From contig NZ_VJYD01000016.1 of NCBI RefSeq assembly GCF_007341385.1, positions 1 through 64,000 on the forward strand: a stretch of 64,000 nucleotides of DNA, in the 5' to 3' direction. Shown in pieces: positions 52,567 through 61,736 of the stretch. Below the pieces are notes generated by a model. The model saw nothing but the letters and a program-made list of their open reading frames with translations. It made no database searches and was not told where the DNA came from. Numbering within the stretch: the stretch's first letter is position 1; each line of letters begins with the position of its first letter. The translations under genes were made by a program, and so were the position numbers. This DNA comes from Flavobacterium daemonense. Its GTDB lineage: Bacteria > Bacteroidota > Bacteroidia > Flavobacteriales > Flavobacteriaceae.

Positions 52567-53904
52567 TTAGTTCTCGTTTTTCCAATTCAAACGGTCCTGC
52601 TGGCTGTATTGCCAAGGCGCACCGTTGTTTTCAATATTCGTCATCATCGCATTCAATGACATTGGCGCAGCTGATTGCTCCATCACCAAATAACGTCGCA
52701 TATCCATGATAATAGAGAGCGGACTAATATTTACCGGACATTCTTCAACGCAGGCATTACATGATGTACAAGCCCACAATTCTTCTGGTGTAATATAATC
52801 GTTTAATAATGTTTTATTATCTGGAACAAAAACACCTTTATTAGCATCGATATTTTTTCCAACTTCAGTTAAACGATCTCTTGTGTCCATCATAATTTTA
52901 CGAGGAGACAATTTTTTACCTGTTTGATTCGCCGGGCATGAAGATGTACAACGACCACATTCTGTACAAGTATAAGCGTTTAAAAGCTGTACCCAGTTCA
53001 AATCCTGAACATCGCTAGCACCAAATTTAGCCGGAGCAGCATTTTCGTCAACAGGAGCTGCTGCAAATGGATCAGCATTTGGATCCATCATCAATTTAAC
53101 TTCTTTTGTTACTGAAGCTAAATTATCAAACTGACCTTCTGGCTTCAGGTTTGCAAAATAAGTATTTGGGAAAGCCAAAAGAATGTGCAAATGTTTTGAG
53201 AAGTATAAATAGTTCATAAAAACCAAGATACCAATAATATGCAACCACCAGAATACTTCAAACAAAAGACCTACTAATTCGTTTGATGTTCCATTAAAAA
53301 TTGGCGCAATAAATTGGCTTATTGGATAACTTCCTGCTTTATGAAAATGCGAATAACCACCTGGTACATTTTGTAAATGCAAGTCAGAAGCATTCATCAA
53401 CAAGAACAAAATCATTAAGACAGTTTCGAAATACAAAATGTAATTCGCATCACTTTTAGGAAATCCATTCAAATCAGAATTAATAAAACGCTTTAAACGA
53501 ATTACATTTCTTCTGATCCAAAAAGTTACAACAGCAATAATCACTAGTATTGCTAATATCTCAAATGAAGCAATCAAAACATCATAAACAACACCTAAAT
53601 AAGGCGCAAAAATTCTATGCGTTCCAAAAAGTCCGTCAATAATAATTTCGAGCAACTCAATATTAATAATTACAAAACCTACATATACAAAAACATGAAG
53701 GACACCAGCAACAGGGCGTCTCACCATTTTTGACTGCCCAAGAGCAATCAAAGCCATGTTTTTCCAGCGAGCTTTAGGATTATCTTTTCGATCTACATCA
53801 ACTCCTAAATTAATGTTGCGGATGATTTTTTTTACGCTCGCTGCAAAAAAACCGAAACCAACTATAAGAAGTATGGCAAATAAAATATTATCTAAATAAC
53901 TCAT
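52567..53904 (-). CDS. Membrane-bound 4Fe-4S dicluster protein (HdrE/NarI-like plus ferredoxin domain)
   Basis: 445 residues. The N-terminal half has five or six membrane helices with His residues suited for heme b (VLHVFVYVGFV, HFHKAGS), then a ferredoxin-type domain (about 320-420) with two clusters: CTECGRCTSSCPANQTGK and CTSCNACVEECPVNISPL. It probably passes electrons between quinone and the soluble CCG protein encoded next. It follows the MCE gene by 6 bases, so all four genes 56054-51067 may be linked in transcription. Inner membrane. Confidence 0.88.
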   Translation of the reverse strand: MSYLDNILFAILLIVGFGFFAASVKKIIRNINLGVDVDRKDNPKARWKNMALIALGQSKMVRRPVAGVLHVFVYVGFVIINIELLEIIIDGLFGTHRIFAPYLGVVYDVLIASFEILAILVIIAVVTFWIRRNVIRLKRFINSDLNGFPKSDANYILYFETVLMILFLLMNASDLHLQNVPGGYSHFHKAGSYPISQFIAPIFNGTSNELVGLLFEVFWWLHIIGILVFMNYLYFSKHLHILLAFPNTYFANLKPEGQFDNLASVTKEVKLMMDPNADPFAAAPVDENAAPAKFGASDVQDLNWVQLLNAYTCTECGRCTSSCPANQTGKKLSPRKIMMDTRDRLTEVGKNIDANKGVFVPDNKTLLNDYITPEELWACTSCNACVEECPVNISPLSIIMDMRRYLVMEQSAAPMSLNAMMTNIENNGAPWQYSQQDRLNWKNEN

Positions 53905-53910
53905 TTATAA

Positions 53911-54876
53911 TTATTTTTTATCAGTTGAGTTTGTATTTTCTGTTGGTGCTACATACGGTTTGTTTTTCTTTCCAAAAAGAGAAACATTCACATAACGTGT
54001 TGGGTAAAGACGAACGTCTTGAAGCAATAGTTCAAGCTCTTTTGAAGTTTTTGCTAAATTATTATACAACGCATCATCATTAAGCAATTTCCCTGCTGTA
54101 CCTTTTCCTGAATTCAAATTCGCCATTAAACCATCAACTTTAGCTAAAGTCTGGTTTAAGCTTCGAACTGTTTTTCCTAAATCGGCTTTGTTTAAAGAAT
54201 CAGAAATTTTATTAAAGTTGTTTGATGCTTTATTAAAATTAGACACCATTCCGTTGATCTGCCCTTTATTACTATCTAAAATGTTGTTTAGACTTCCAGA
54301 AGCTTTATGAAATTGCTCCATTGTTTGGCTCAATTCTGCAATAGTTTTCTTTACATTTTCTTGCGTATTCTTATCCAAAGTATTGTTTAATCCTGTAACC
54401 AGATTATCAATATTTACAAGCATTTTATCTAATTTCGCCTGAATTGGTTCTAGTTTTCCTCCTAAAGATTCCGTTAATCCAAGCTCAACAGCTCCAGGAA
54501 GCGTTGCGCCGTCAGCGATAGGATCTTTATCAGCAAGATTAGGAATGATTTTAATTTGTTTTCCTCCAATCAAACTCGGAGAATACAATGCAGCAGTACT
54601 TGTTTTAGAAATAGGAAAATCTGTTTTAAGCTGTAGTTCAACTAGCAACTTTCCTGTTGTTTCATTGATTGTAATTTTATTTACTTTACCAACTGCAAGT
54701 CCGTTTATGGTAACTGGTGCTGATTGTGCCAAATCCTCAACATTATCATACTCAACAAATAATGTTTTGTAATTCGTAAAAAGATCTCTGCCTTTTAAAA
54801 AACTGTAGCCCCAAATAAATAATAATATTGACGCGATGACTAAAATAGCCGTTTTAATTTCTCTTGTTAGTTTCAA
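53911..54876 (-). CDS. MCE/MlaD family lipid-transport protein
   Basis: 321 residues: one N-terminal membrane helix (about 9-26, AILVIASILLFIWGYSFL), an MCE domain (about 35-120, LFVEYDNVEDLAQSAPVTING, VGKVNKITI) and a long Asn/Ser/Lys-rich helical part (about 150-280, LNNTLDKNTQENVKKTI). MlaD proteins form hexamers that shuttle phospholipids between the membranes. No MlaE/MlaF genes are next to it. It lies 6 bases before the Fe-S membrane gene and 50 bases after the amidase. Confidence 0.9.
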   Translation of the reverse strand: MKLTREIKTAILVIASILLFIWGYSFLKGRDLFTNYKTLFVEYDNVEDLAQSAPVTINGLAVGKVNKITINETTGKLLVELQLKTDFPISKTSTAALYSPSLIGGKQIKIIPNLADKDPIADGATLPGAVELGLTESLGGKLEPIQAKLDKMLVNIDNLVTGLNNTLDKNTQENVKKTIAELSQTMEQFHKASGSLNNILDSNKGQINGMVSNFNKASNNFNKISDSLNKADLGKTVRSLNQTLAKVDGLMANLNSGKGTAGKLLNDDALYNNLAKTSKELELLLQDVRLYPTRYVNVSLFGKKNKPYVAPTENTNSTDKK

Positions 54877-54926
54877 AATTCTTAGTGTTTGTACAAAATT
54901 AATATAAATATTCGAACTTGTGACTA

Positions 54927-56054
54927 TTATTTAGTAGCGTCCTGAATACTGATTTTTTCTCCGTCCTTAGTTGCAGTTAAAAATGCTGCGCCATATCCTT
55001 TACTCTTAGCTTCTTGCAGATATTTCTTAGCTGCTTCATAATCTGAAGTTTCTTCATAGAAATATTTATACACATTATTTTCATAAACCATTGTTACATT
55101 TTTCAAGCCTTTAAAATTTTTAGGCTCTAACGGTGTCTTTTTAATACTAGCAATTAACTGTACTTTATAAAATGTACCTTTTACAGCATTTTTTGCTGCG
55201 GCTGATGGCTCGGCAGTCTTAGGTTTTTTAGGAGTCGAAGTATCTTTTGCTGGCCTTACATCTGAAAGTTCTGGAGCTCCTGACCCAAAATACTCGCTTT
55301 TATAACTTAAAATAGCATCGGCAATTGCTTTTGCAATATCATTTTGCCCTTCTTCAGAATTTAGAATATTACCTTCTGTAGGATTAGAAACGAAACCTGT
55401 TTCAACCAAAACTCTCGGCATATACGCTTTATGAAGTACCATAAAAGGCGCTTGCTTAACCCCTCCTTGTCTTATTTTTTTACCAAGACGATCAAAATTA
55501 TCTTCGATTTTTGTAGCCAATGAAATACTGTTATCCAAATATTCTTCTTGCATCAAAGTCATTCCGATCATCGATTCTGGAGAATTTGGGTCATAACCTT
55601 CGTATTTACGTTTGTAATCCTTCTCTAATGTAATTACCGAGTTCTCTTTTTTCGCCGCTTCAAGGTTCGATGCTACTTTACTCAAACCCATTACATACGT
55701 TTCTGTTCCGTCGGCCGCCGTATTTTTGTTTGCGTTACAGTGAATAGAAACAAAAATATTAGAATTAGCTCTGTTTGCAATGTTGGCTCTTTCTACCAAA
55801 TCAATAAATACGTCGGTTTTACGAGTATAAATTACATCAACATTTGGGCTCGCTTCTAATATTTTCCCAACTTTAAGTACAATTGCCAATGCAATATTTT
55901 TTTCAATTCGGCCGCTATAAACAGCTCCAAAGTCATGATCACCGTGCCCGGCATCAAGAGTTACTTTAAAAACATTTGCCTGACTGTAAGCACAAAACGA
56001 AATTATAGTTAGAAAAAAACTAAATAATAGCCTAGTTTTGTTAAATATATTCAT
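54927..56054 (-). CDS. N-acetylmuramoyl-L-alanine amidase (AmiC-type)
   Basis: 375 residues from ATG 56054 (MNIFNKTRLLFSFFLTIISF), a signal peptide; the longer reading would cross the divergent promoter area. Amidase_3 zinc domain: VTLDAGHGDHDFGAVYSG, EKNIALAIVL, FVSIHCNAN and VLVETGFVSNPTEG. A Pro/Lys linker (about 280-300) leads to a SPOR-like C-terminal domain (about 305-375, TFYKVQLIAS, YKYFYEETSDYEAAKKYL). It splits the amide bond between MurNAc and the stem peptide in cell division. Divergent from the LptD-like gene. Confidence 0.92.
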   Translation of the reverse strand: MNIFNKTRLLFSFFLTIISFCAYSQANVFKVTLDAGHGDHDFGAVYSGRIEKNIALAIVLKVGKILEASPNVDVIYTRKTDVFIDLVERANIANRANSNIFVSIHCNANKNTAADGTETYVMGLSKVASNLEAAKKENSVITLEKDYKRKYEGYDPNSPESMIGMTLMQEEYLDNSISLATKIEDNFDRLGKKIRQGGVKQAPFMVLHKAYMPRVLVETGFVSNPTEGNILNSEEGQNDIAKAIADAILSYKSEYFGSGAPELSDVRPAKDTSTPKKPKTAEPSAAAKNAVKGTFYKVQLIASIKKTPLEPKNFKGLKNVTMVYENNVYKYFYEETSDYEAAKKYLQEAKSKGYGAAFLTATKDGEKISIQDATK

Positions 56055-56136
56055 AAATCTAAAAGTTAATTTTAATAATTTGCTACTGTTATAATTTTCG
56101 CAATTGATTATTTTTGCCAAAAAATTATATGTAGTT

Positions 56137-58881
56137 TTGACATGTCAAAAAACAAGCCATACTTTTACAAAAATAGCATTTAAACCTTTGCACACAAACT
56201 TATTTAATATCGTTTTATTATCATTTTTCCTAACAATAGGATGTGGTAAAGTATATTCGCAAGAAATAAAAAACCCAAAAAAGCCCTTACCAACTGTAAA
56301 ACAACCAAATAAAGCTCCCGCTCCAAAAATTGAGCCTGCAAAACAAACAGACAAAACGACTGTTGGTAAAATTGACACTGTAAAAGTTGACAGCATCAAA
56401 CCTCCAAAGACTTTTCTTGACGGAAAAGTAAAATACAAAGCAAAAGATTACGCAAAAATTGATCAGAAGAAAAAACTGATCACCTTATATAATGAAGCAG
56501 AACTATATTATAAGGATGTCGAACTTAAATCTGGAATCATTGTTCTAGATTATGCCAAGGATGAAGTTTATGCCGGAAGAATAAAAGATTCTGCAGGAGT
56601 TTTAATTCAGTATCCAAATTTCAAGCAAGGATCAAACGAAGTACAACCTGATTCTATCCGATTTAATTTTAAGACAAAAAAAGCCTTAATCTTCAATTCA
56701 AGAACAGAACAAGGAGAATTTAAGATAAAGGCTGCCGTTACTAAAAAAGAAAATGATTCTGTTTACTTTTTGAGAGGTGCGCGTTTCACAACATCTACAG
56801 ATGTTGACAATCCTGAATATTATTTCCAAACCAACAAAGTAAAATTTGTTCCTGGAAAAAAAGTAGTAACAGGTTTAACAAACATGGTTATTGCTGATGT
56901 TCCAACTCCTCTAGCACTGCCTTTTGCTTATTTTCCAATGAGTGAAGAAAAAAGCGTTTCAGGGATTATCATACCAAGTTATAACGACTCAAATACAAGA
57001 GGTTTTTCATTGCAAAATGGAGGATATTATTTTGCTTTAAGCGATAATTACGACCTGACCGTTCTCGGAGATTATTACACCAACGGAAGTTACGCCATGC
57101 GCTTTGAATCGGCGTATGCCACAAGGTACAAGTATAGAGGTAATATCAATGTCCGTTTTGAGAATTTGATCAGCAGCGAAAGAGGTTATCCTGATTACTC
57201 CAAACAAAATATTTACAACATTCAGTGGTCGCACTCAAAAGACACAAAATCGAATCCGAATTCAACGTTTTCTGCTTCGGTAAACATGGGTAGTAGTAAA
57301 TATTTCAAGCAATCTATCAATCAAGCGAACATTGGTTCAAACTTGAACAATACGTTAAGTTCATCTATTTCTTGGAACAAAACATTTAACACCATTCCAC
57401 AAGCCCGAATTGCTTTAACAGCAACGCATTCGCAAAATACACAAACAGAAGTTATTAATATGACATTACCTTCGCTACAAGCAAGTATTGATCGTGTTTA
57501 TCCTTTTGTTGGAAAAGACGGCGTAAAAAAAGGTTTTATAAAGAACATTAACTTACAATATAACTTAAGCGGTAAAAACAGTTTCGTAACGACCGATTCT
57601 TTATTCTTTAAGCCTCAAATGTTTAAAGATGCCCAAATTGGAATGCAGCATACAATTCCGTTAAGCACAAACTTTAAATTATTCAAGTATTTCAGTGCCG
57701 GAATGTCAACTAACTACCAAGAAACATGGGTAACTAAAACAATCAGCAGAAGTTACGACCCAGACCAAAGCAAAGTTGTTGATCAAACTGTAAATGGTTT
57801 TGATGCATTTAGAACCTACAATTTCAGTTCAAATTTAGGAACTACAATTTATGGAACTTTCAATTTTGGTTCTGATAAAAAAATTCAATCGATTCGCCAT
57901 GTCATGCGTCCATCTATCACGTACGCATATACACCGAGTTTTGAAAAATACTACGACACCTATGCCGTAGATGCTTCTGGCCGAATTACGACCGAATATA
58001 CCCGTTTTGAAGGTGGTATTTATGGCGCACCTGGAAAAGAAAATTCAAACATTGTAGGTTTCTCTTTAAGCAATACTTTTGAAGCAAAAGTAAGAGATCG
58101 CGACAGCACAAAAACGGAACCTAAAAAAATCATGCTTTTAAATAACTTGAACTTCAGTACGAGTTATAATTTTAATGCAGACGGCAGGCAGACTTTAGCT
58201 TGGCAACCTGTACTTGTATCTGGAGGAACACAGTTTTTTGACAACAAAATGAATATGAATTTTGGTGCTACTTTAGATCCGTACGCTATTGACAATTCAG
58301 GAACAAGAATAAACACGTACAATATCGATAATGGCGGAAGTTTGTTTAGATTAACTAGCGCCAATGTTACTTTAAATTATTCGTTCTCCAATAAAGGTGG
58401 GGAAAAAGAAAAAAACAATACGCAGAGTCAGCGGAACGGAGGACGTAACGATGACTTATTTGGAACCAATACTGACTTGACTGATAGCAGAAACAGCCAA
58501 TTTGCCAAAGAAAAAGATGATGATAAAGATGTCATTACAGAGTTTTTCAATGCTAAAATTCCGTGGGATATGACAATGGCCTACTCATTGACTTATTCAA
58601 ATGTAAACCGAGAAAACAAAATTACTGGAAACTCCATTATGATTTCCATCAATACTGATATTACGCCAAAATGGAAAGGTGGTGTTTCTACGGGATATGA
58701 TTTTGTACAAAAAGGAGTTACTTTTACTCAATTCCGTTTTGAAAGAGACTTATTAAGCTGGCGTATGGCCTTTAACTGGCAACCGCTAGGAACCAATTCT
58801 AACTGGAACTTCTTCATCGGAATTAAATCTGGTGTCTTGAGTGACATTAAATGGAATAAACGAAGCGTTTCTAATCGCTAA
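56137..58881 (+). CDS. LptD-like LPS-assembly outer-membrane protein
   Basis: 914 residues if started at the TTG at 56137. A candidate -7 box TATTTTTG at 56109-56116 speaks against the longer frame from 56104; a TTG further on (giving MHTNLFNIVLLSFFLTIG) would put the signal peptide right at the N-terminus, so the start is open. Pro/Lys-rich linker (KPPKTFLDGKVKYKA), an OstA/LptA-like beta domain (ITLYNEAELYYKDVELKSG, YAKDEVYAGRI) and a barrel of about 600 residues with YFPMSEEKSVSGIIIPSY, the DUF4 /LptD-type signature of Bacteroidetes. It would insert LPS in the outer membrane. Confidence 0.85.
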   Translation: MTCQKTSHTFTKIAFKPLHTNLFNIVLLSFFLTIGCGKVYSQEIKNPKKPLPTVKQPNKAPAPKIEPAKQTDKTTVGKIDTVKVDSIKPPKTFLDGKVKYKAKDYAKIDQKKKLITLYNEAELYYKDVELKSGIIVLDYAKDEVYAGRIKDSAGVLIQYPNFKQGSNEVQPDSIRFNFKTKKALIFNSRTEQGEFKIKAAVTKKENDSVYFLRGARFTTSTDVDNPEYYFQTNKVKFVPGKKVVTGLTNMVIADVPTPLALPFAYFPMSEEKSVSGIIIPSYNDSNTRGFSLQNGGYYFALSDNYDLTVLGDYYTNGSYAMRFESAYATRYKYRGNINVRFENLISSERGYPDYSKQNIYNIQWSHSKDTKSNPNSTFSASVNMGSSKYFKQSINQANIGSNLNNTLSSSISWNKTFNTIPQARIALTATHSQNTQTEVINMTLPSLQASIDRVYPFVGKDGVKKGFIKNINLQYNLSGKNSFVTTDSLFFKPQMFKDAQIGMQHTIPLSTNFKLFKYFSAGMSTNYQETWVTKTISRSYDPDQSKVVDQTVNGFDAFRTYNFSSNLGTTIYGTFNFGSDKKIQSIRHVMRPSITYAYTPSFEKYYDTYAVDASGRITTEYTRFEGGIYGAPGKENSNIVGFSLSNTFEAKVRDRDSTKTEPKKIMLLNNLNFSTSYNFNADGRQTLAWQPVLVSGGTQFFDNKMNMNFGATLDPYAIDNSGTRINTYNIDNGGSLFRLTSANVTLNYSFSNKGGEKEKNNTQSQRNGGRNDDLFGTNTDLTDSRNSQFAKEKDDDKDVITEFFNAKIPWDMTMAYSLTYSNVNRENKITGNSIMISINTDITPKWKGGVSTGYDFVQKGVTFTQFRFERDLLSWRMAFNWQPLGTNSNWNFFIGIKSGVLSDIKWNKRSVSNR

Positions 58882-58909
58882 ACAATTTTCGAATCAAAAT
58901 ACTTTCATT

Positions 58910-59290
58910 ATGAAAAAAATCATTTTTACCGAAAAAGCTCCAGCTCCAATCGGTCCGTATAATCAAGCCGTTTTATCAGGAAATACACTTTATGCTTCTG
59001 GTCAAATTGCGATTAATCCAGCATCAGGAGAACTTGTTACAGACAATATTAATGACGAAACAAAACAAGTTATGGAAAATATTGCAGCCATTTTAGAAGC
59101 TGCCGACATGACTTTTGAAAACGTTGTTAAAGCCTCTATCTTTATTATGGACATGAATAATTTCGCGGCCATAAACACCGTTTACGGATCTTATTTTAAC
59201 GAAAAAACCGCTCCAGCACGTGAAACGGTTCAAGTGGCATGTTTGCCAAAAAATGTAAATGTTGAAATTTCTATAATTGCAGTGCAATAG
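58910..59290 (+). CDS. ridA: RidA family reactive imine/enamine deaminase
   Basis: 126 residues from ATG 58910 (MKKIIFTEKAPAPIGPYNQA), 28 bases after the LptD-like stop; the longer in-frame reading overlaps that gene and is rejected. Motifs: LYASGQIAINPASGEL, AADMTFENVVKASIFI, and the closing PARETVQVACLPKNVNVEI with the Arg that holds the substrate carboxylate. It removes reactive enamines from PLP enzymes. Its 3' end overlaps the convergent mgsA by 20 bases. Confidence 0.95.
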   Translation: MKKIIFTEKAPAPIGPYNQAVLSGNTLYASGQIAINPASGELVTDNINDETKQVMENIAAILEAADMTFENVVKASIFIMDMNNFAAINTVYGSYFNEKTAPARETVQVACLPKNVNVEISIIAVQ

Positions 59291-59645
59291 CATCTAATAA
59301 TAATTGTGCCGTTGCTTCATTTGTTGCCAGCGGCACATTATGCACATCGCAAACACGAATCAGCATATTGATATCTGCTTCATGCGGATGACTAGACAAG
59401 GGATCTTTGAAAAAGAAAACCATATTAGTGATTCCTTCTGCAACTCTTCCAGCAATTTGAGCGTCACCGCCCAAAGGCCCAGAAAGCATTCGCTGTGTCT
59501 TAAATCCAGCAGCTTCAGCTTTTCCTCCAGTTGTACCAGTACCAATCAATTTGATTTTCTCATTATGAAGTATTGCTTCATTTTTAATTAGAAAATCAAT
59601 CAAATCAGCTTTTTTTCCATCATGTGCAATAATTGCAATTTCCAT
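59271..59645 (-). CDS. mgsA: Methylglyoxal synthase
   Basis: 124 residues from ATG 59645 (MEIAIIAHDGKKADLIDFLI), 10 bases after the kinase stop; the longer reading would overlap that gene. Motifs: GTGTTGGKAEAAGF, the active site GPLGGDAQIAGRVAEG and FKDPLSSHPHEADI. It turns dihydroxyacetone phosphate into methylglyoxal, a bypass of lower glycolysis when phosphate is short or sugar phosphates build up. It follows the GlcNAc kinase and precedes nothing on this strand. Overlaps ridA at the 3' end. Confidence 0.95.
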   Translation of the reverse strand: MEIAIIAHDGKKADLIDFLIKNEAILHNEKIKLIGTGTTGGKAEAAGFKTQRMLSGPLGGDAQIAGRVAEGITNMVFFFKDPLSSHPHEADINMLIRVCDVHNVPLATNEATAQLLLDAIALQL

Positions 59646-59655
59646 AAATCCAGAA

Positions 59656-60507
59656 CTATTGGTTAGCAACATGATAAGCAATTAGACCATCAATAGGTCT
59701 TCTTAAAACATTTCCTAATTTAAGCTCGTATTTATTGAATGTTTCTTGCAATTCATCTTTTAAATAAAACGCGATAGAACCAACAAAATGCACAGGAACT
59801 TCTTTGCAGTTATCAAACTGTTTGATGTAGTTTTTAACAAAAGACTTCATTCCTTTGAAAATAATTTTTCTGCAGAATTCAGTGTCTTTATGTTTAATTA
59901 AAAACTTAGCATAAGTCGCTAAATAAGCATTAGGATTTGGCTCTTTGTATAATTTATTTTTAATAAAATCAGGATCAACGTCATACTCTTTTTCAAGTTC
60001 AACAGCCAATTCTTTAGGCATTTTATTAAAATAGTACTTTCTGATTAATTCTTTTCCAAAAACATTTCCGCTGCAATCATCCATTACGATATATCCTAAT
60101 GACTGAACTTTTTGATGCAAAACTTTACCATCAAAATAACTGCAGTTAGAACCCGTTCCTAAAATAGAAACAATAGCTTCTTCTCCTTTTGGAGTTGTCG
60201 CATATACAGCTGCATAAGTATCTTCCTGAACATCTACAATAGCGTTAGAAAAATACTCCTGAAAGATTTGTTTCAATGATTCTTTCATTCTGTCTGTTCC
60301 ACATCCTGCTCCGTAAAAGAACAAATGTGTTGCATTTTTTTTGTTTTGTAAAATATCAAAACGATCGTTTAATCTTTCAACGATTTCTGGACCGTCAAGG
60401 ATTTCAGGGTTTAAACCCAAAGTTTGTGTTGTGAATAATACTTTTCCATTATCATCAATTGCAATCCAATCTGCTTTAGTAGATCCACTATCAACTATTA
60501 ATTTCAT
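59656..60507 (-). CDS. N-acetylglucosamine kinase, BadF/BadG ATPase family
   Basis: 283 residues. ASKHA-fold kinase with the phosphate motifs DSGSTKADWIAID at the start and SILGTGSNCSYFDG (about 115), and SLGYIVMDDCSGNVFGKELI. The length and pattern fit the mammalian NAGK-like/BadF group, which phosphorylates GlcNAc. If so it links the MFS carrier and NagB of the 19348-32346 locus, although it stands 27 kb away beside gap and pfkA. Start ATG 60507. 10-base gap to mgsA. Confidence 0.88.
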   Translation of the reverse strand: MKLIVDSGSTKADWIAIDDNGKVLFTTQTLGLNPEILDGPEIVERLNDRFDILQNKKNATHLFFYGAGCGTDRMKESLKQIFQEYFSNAIVDVQEDTYAAVYATTPKGEEAIVSILGTGSNCSYFDGKVLHQKVQSLGYIVMDDCSGNVFGKELIRKYYFNKMPKELAVELEKEYDVDPDFIKNKLYKEPNPNAYLATYAKFLIKHKDTEFCRKIIFKGMKSFVKNYIKQFDNCKEVPVHFVGSIAFYLKDELQETFNKYELKLGNVLRRPIDGLIAYHVANQ

Positions 60508-60590
60508 TTTATTTTTTGTTTTTGGATTAGTTTTTCTTTAACCGATTTAAAAGTGTGATATTTACATTAATTAAAGACATAACAAAATAA

Positions 60591-60624
60591 GAAAATCCCG
60601 TTACTACAAAATAACGGGATTTTC
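60591..60624 (-). terminator. Terminator of gap
   Basis: GAAAATCCCGTTA pairs with TAACGGGATTTTC; T-rich on the minus strand, 16 bases past the gap stop. Confidence 0.8.
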
Positions 60625-60639
60625 CACAAATATATATTA

Positions 60640-61644
60640 TTATTTTAAACCTGCAATATGCACAGACAGGTCGATCAATTTACTAGAGTATCCGTACTCA
60701 TTATCGTACCAAGATACTAATTTGAAGAAAGTTGAATTTAATCCGATTCCTGCACCAGCATCAACGATTGAAGTTCTTTTGTCAGAAATAAAATCTTGAG
60801 ATACAACAGCATCTTCAGTATATCCTAAGATACCTTTCATTTCATTTTCAGAAGCTTTTTTCAATACAGCCAAGATTTCTTCGTAAGAAGTTTCTTTAGC
60901 CACTTTTACAGTTAAATCTACTACAGAAACGTCAGCAGTAGGAACACGGAAAGACATTCCAGTTAATTTTCCATTCAAAGATGGGATAACTTTTCCAACC
61001 GCTTTTGCAGCACCTGTTGAAGAAGGAATGATGTTGATTGCAGCCGCACGTCCACCTCTCCAGTCTTTTCTAGAAGGTCCGTCAGCAGTCATTTGAGTTG
61101 AAGTTGTTGCGTGAACAGTTGTCATTAAACCTTCAACAATTCCGAAATTATCGTGGATAACTTTAGCTAATGGAGCTAAACAGTTTGTAGTACAAGAAGC
61201 GTTAGAAACAACTAAGTCAGAAGCTTTTGCAGTTTCGTGGTTAACACCCATTACAAACATTGGAGCATCAGCAGATGGAGCAGAAATGATAACTTTTTTA
61301 GCTCCTCCTTTTAAGTGCTCGCTTGCAGTTTCGATAGTTGTGAAAATACCAGTACATTCAGCAACTACGTCAACATCAACTTCGTTCCATTTTAAGTCAG
61401 CTGGATTTCTTTCAGCAGTAATACGGATGTTTCTTCCGTTTACATAAAGTTTTCCTTCTTTAACTTCTACAGTTCCGTTGAAACGACCGTGAACTGAATC
61501 ATATTTTAATAAGTAAGCCAAGTGATCTACATCTAATAAATCATTGATCGCTACTACTTCTACATTATCTCTGTTGAAAGACTCTCTAAAAACGATTCTT
61601 CCGATACGTCCAAATCCGTTTATTCCTAATTTTACTTTTGACAT
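60640..61644 (-). CDS. gap: Glyceraldehyde-3-phosphate dehydrogenase, type I
   Basis: 334 residues, usual length. NAD-binding GINGFGRIGRIVFRE at the start, catalytic SNASCTTNCLAPL (Cys about 152), TVHATTSTQMTADGPSRKDW and WYDNEYGYSSKL at the end. It joins glycolysis with gluconeogenesis. It follows pfkA by 92 bases on the same strand. Its codon use (frequent GTA, GCA and AAC/ATC) suggests strong expression, but I have not counted it. Cytosolic. Confidence 0.97.
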   Translation of the reverse strand: MSKVKLGINGFGRIGRIVFRESFNRDNVEVVAINDLLDVDHLAYLLKYDSVHGRFNGTVEVKEGKLYVNGRNIRITAERNPADLKWNEVDVDVVAECTGIFTTIETASEHLKGGAKKVIISAPSADAPMFVMGVNHETAKASDLVVSNASCTTNCLAPLAKVIHDNFGIVEGLMTTVHATTSTQMTADGPSRKDWRGGRAAAINIIPSSTGAAKAVGKVIPSLNGKLTGMSFRVPTADVSVVDLTVKVAKETSYEEILAVLKKASENEMKGILGYTEDAVVSQDFISDKRTSIVDAGAGIGLNSTFFKLVSWYDNEYGYSSKLIDLSVHIAGLK

Positions 61645-61736
61645 TTTACTAATTTTTTGCTTTTGTTTTTATTACACTAATTTTAAAGTCTAATTTCCTC
61701 ACAATAAACTTCTTTCCTTTTTTAAACTTTTATTTA

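Noticed and set aside
58841..58909. N-terminal extension of ridA
   Set aside because: Overlaps the LptD-like gene; the ATG at 58910 gives the standard RidA N-terminus.
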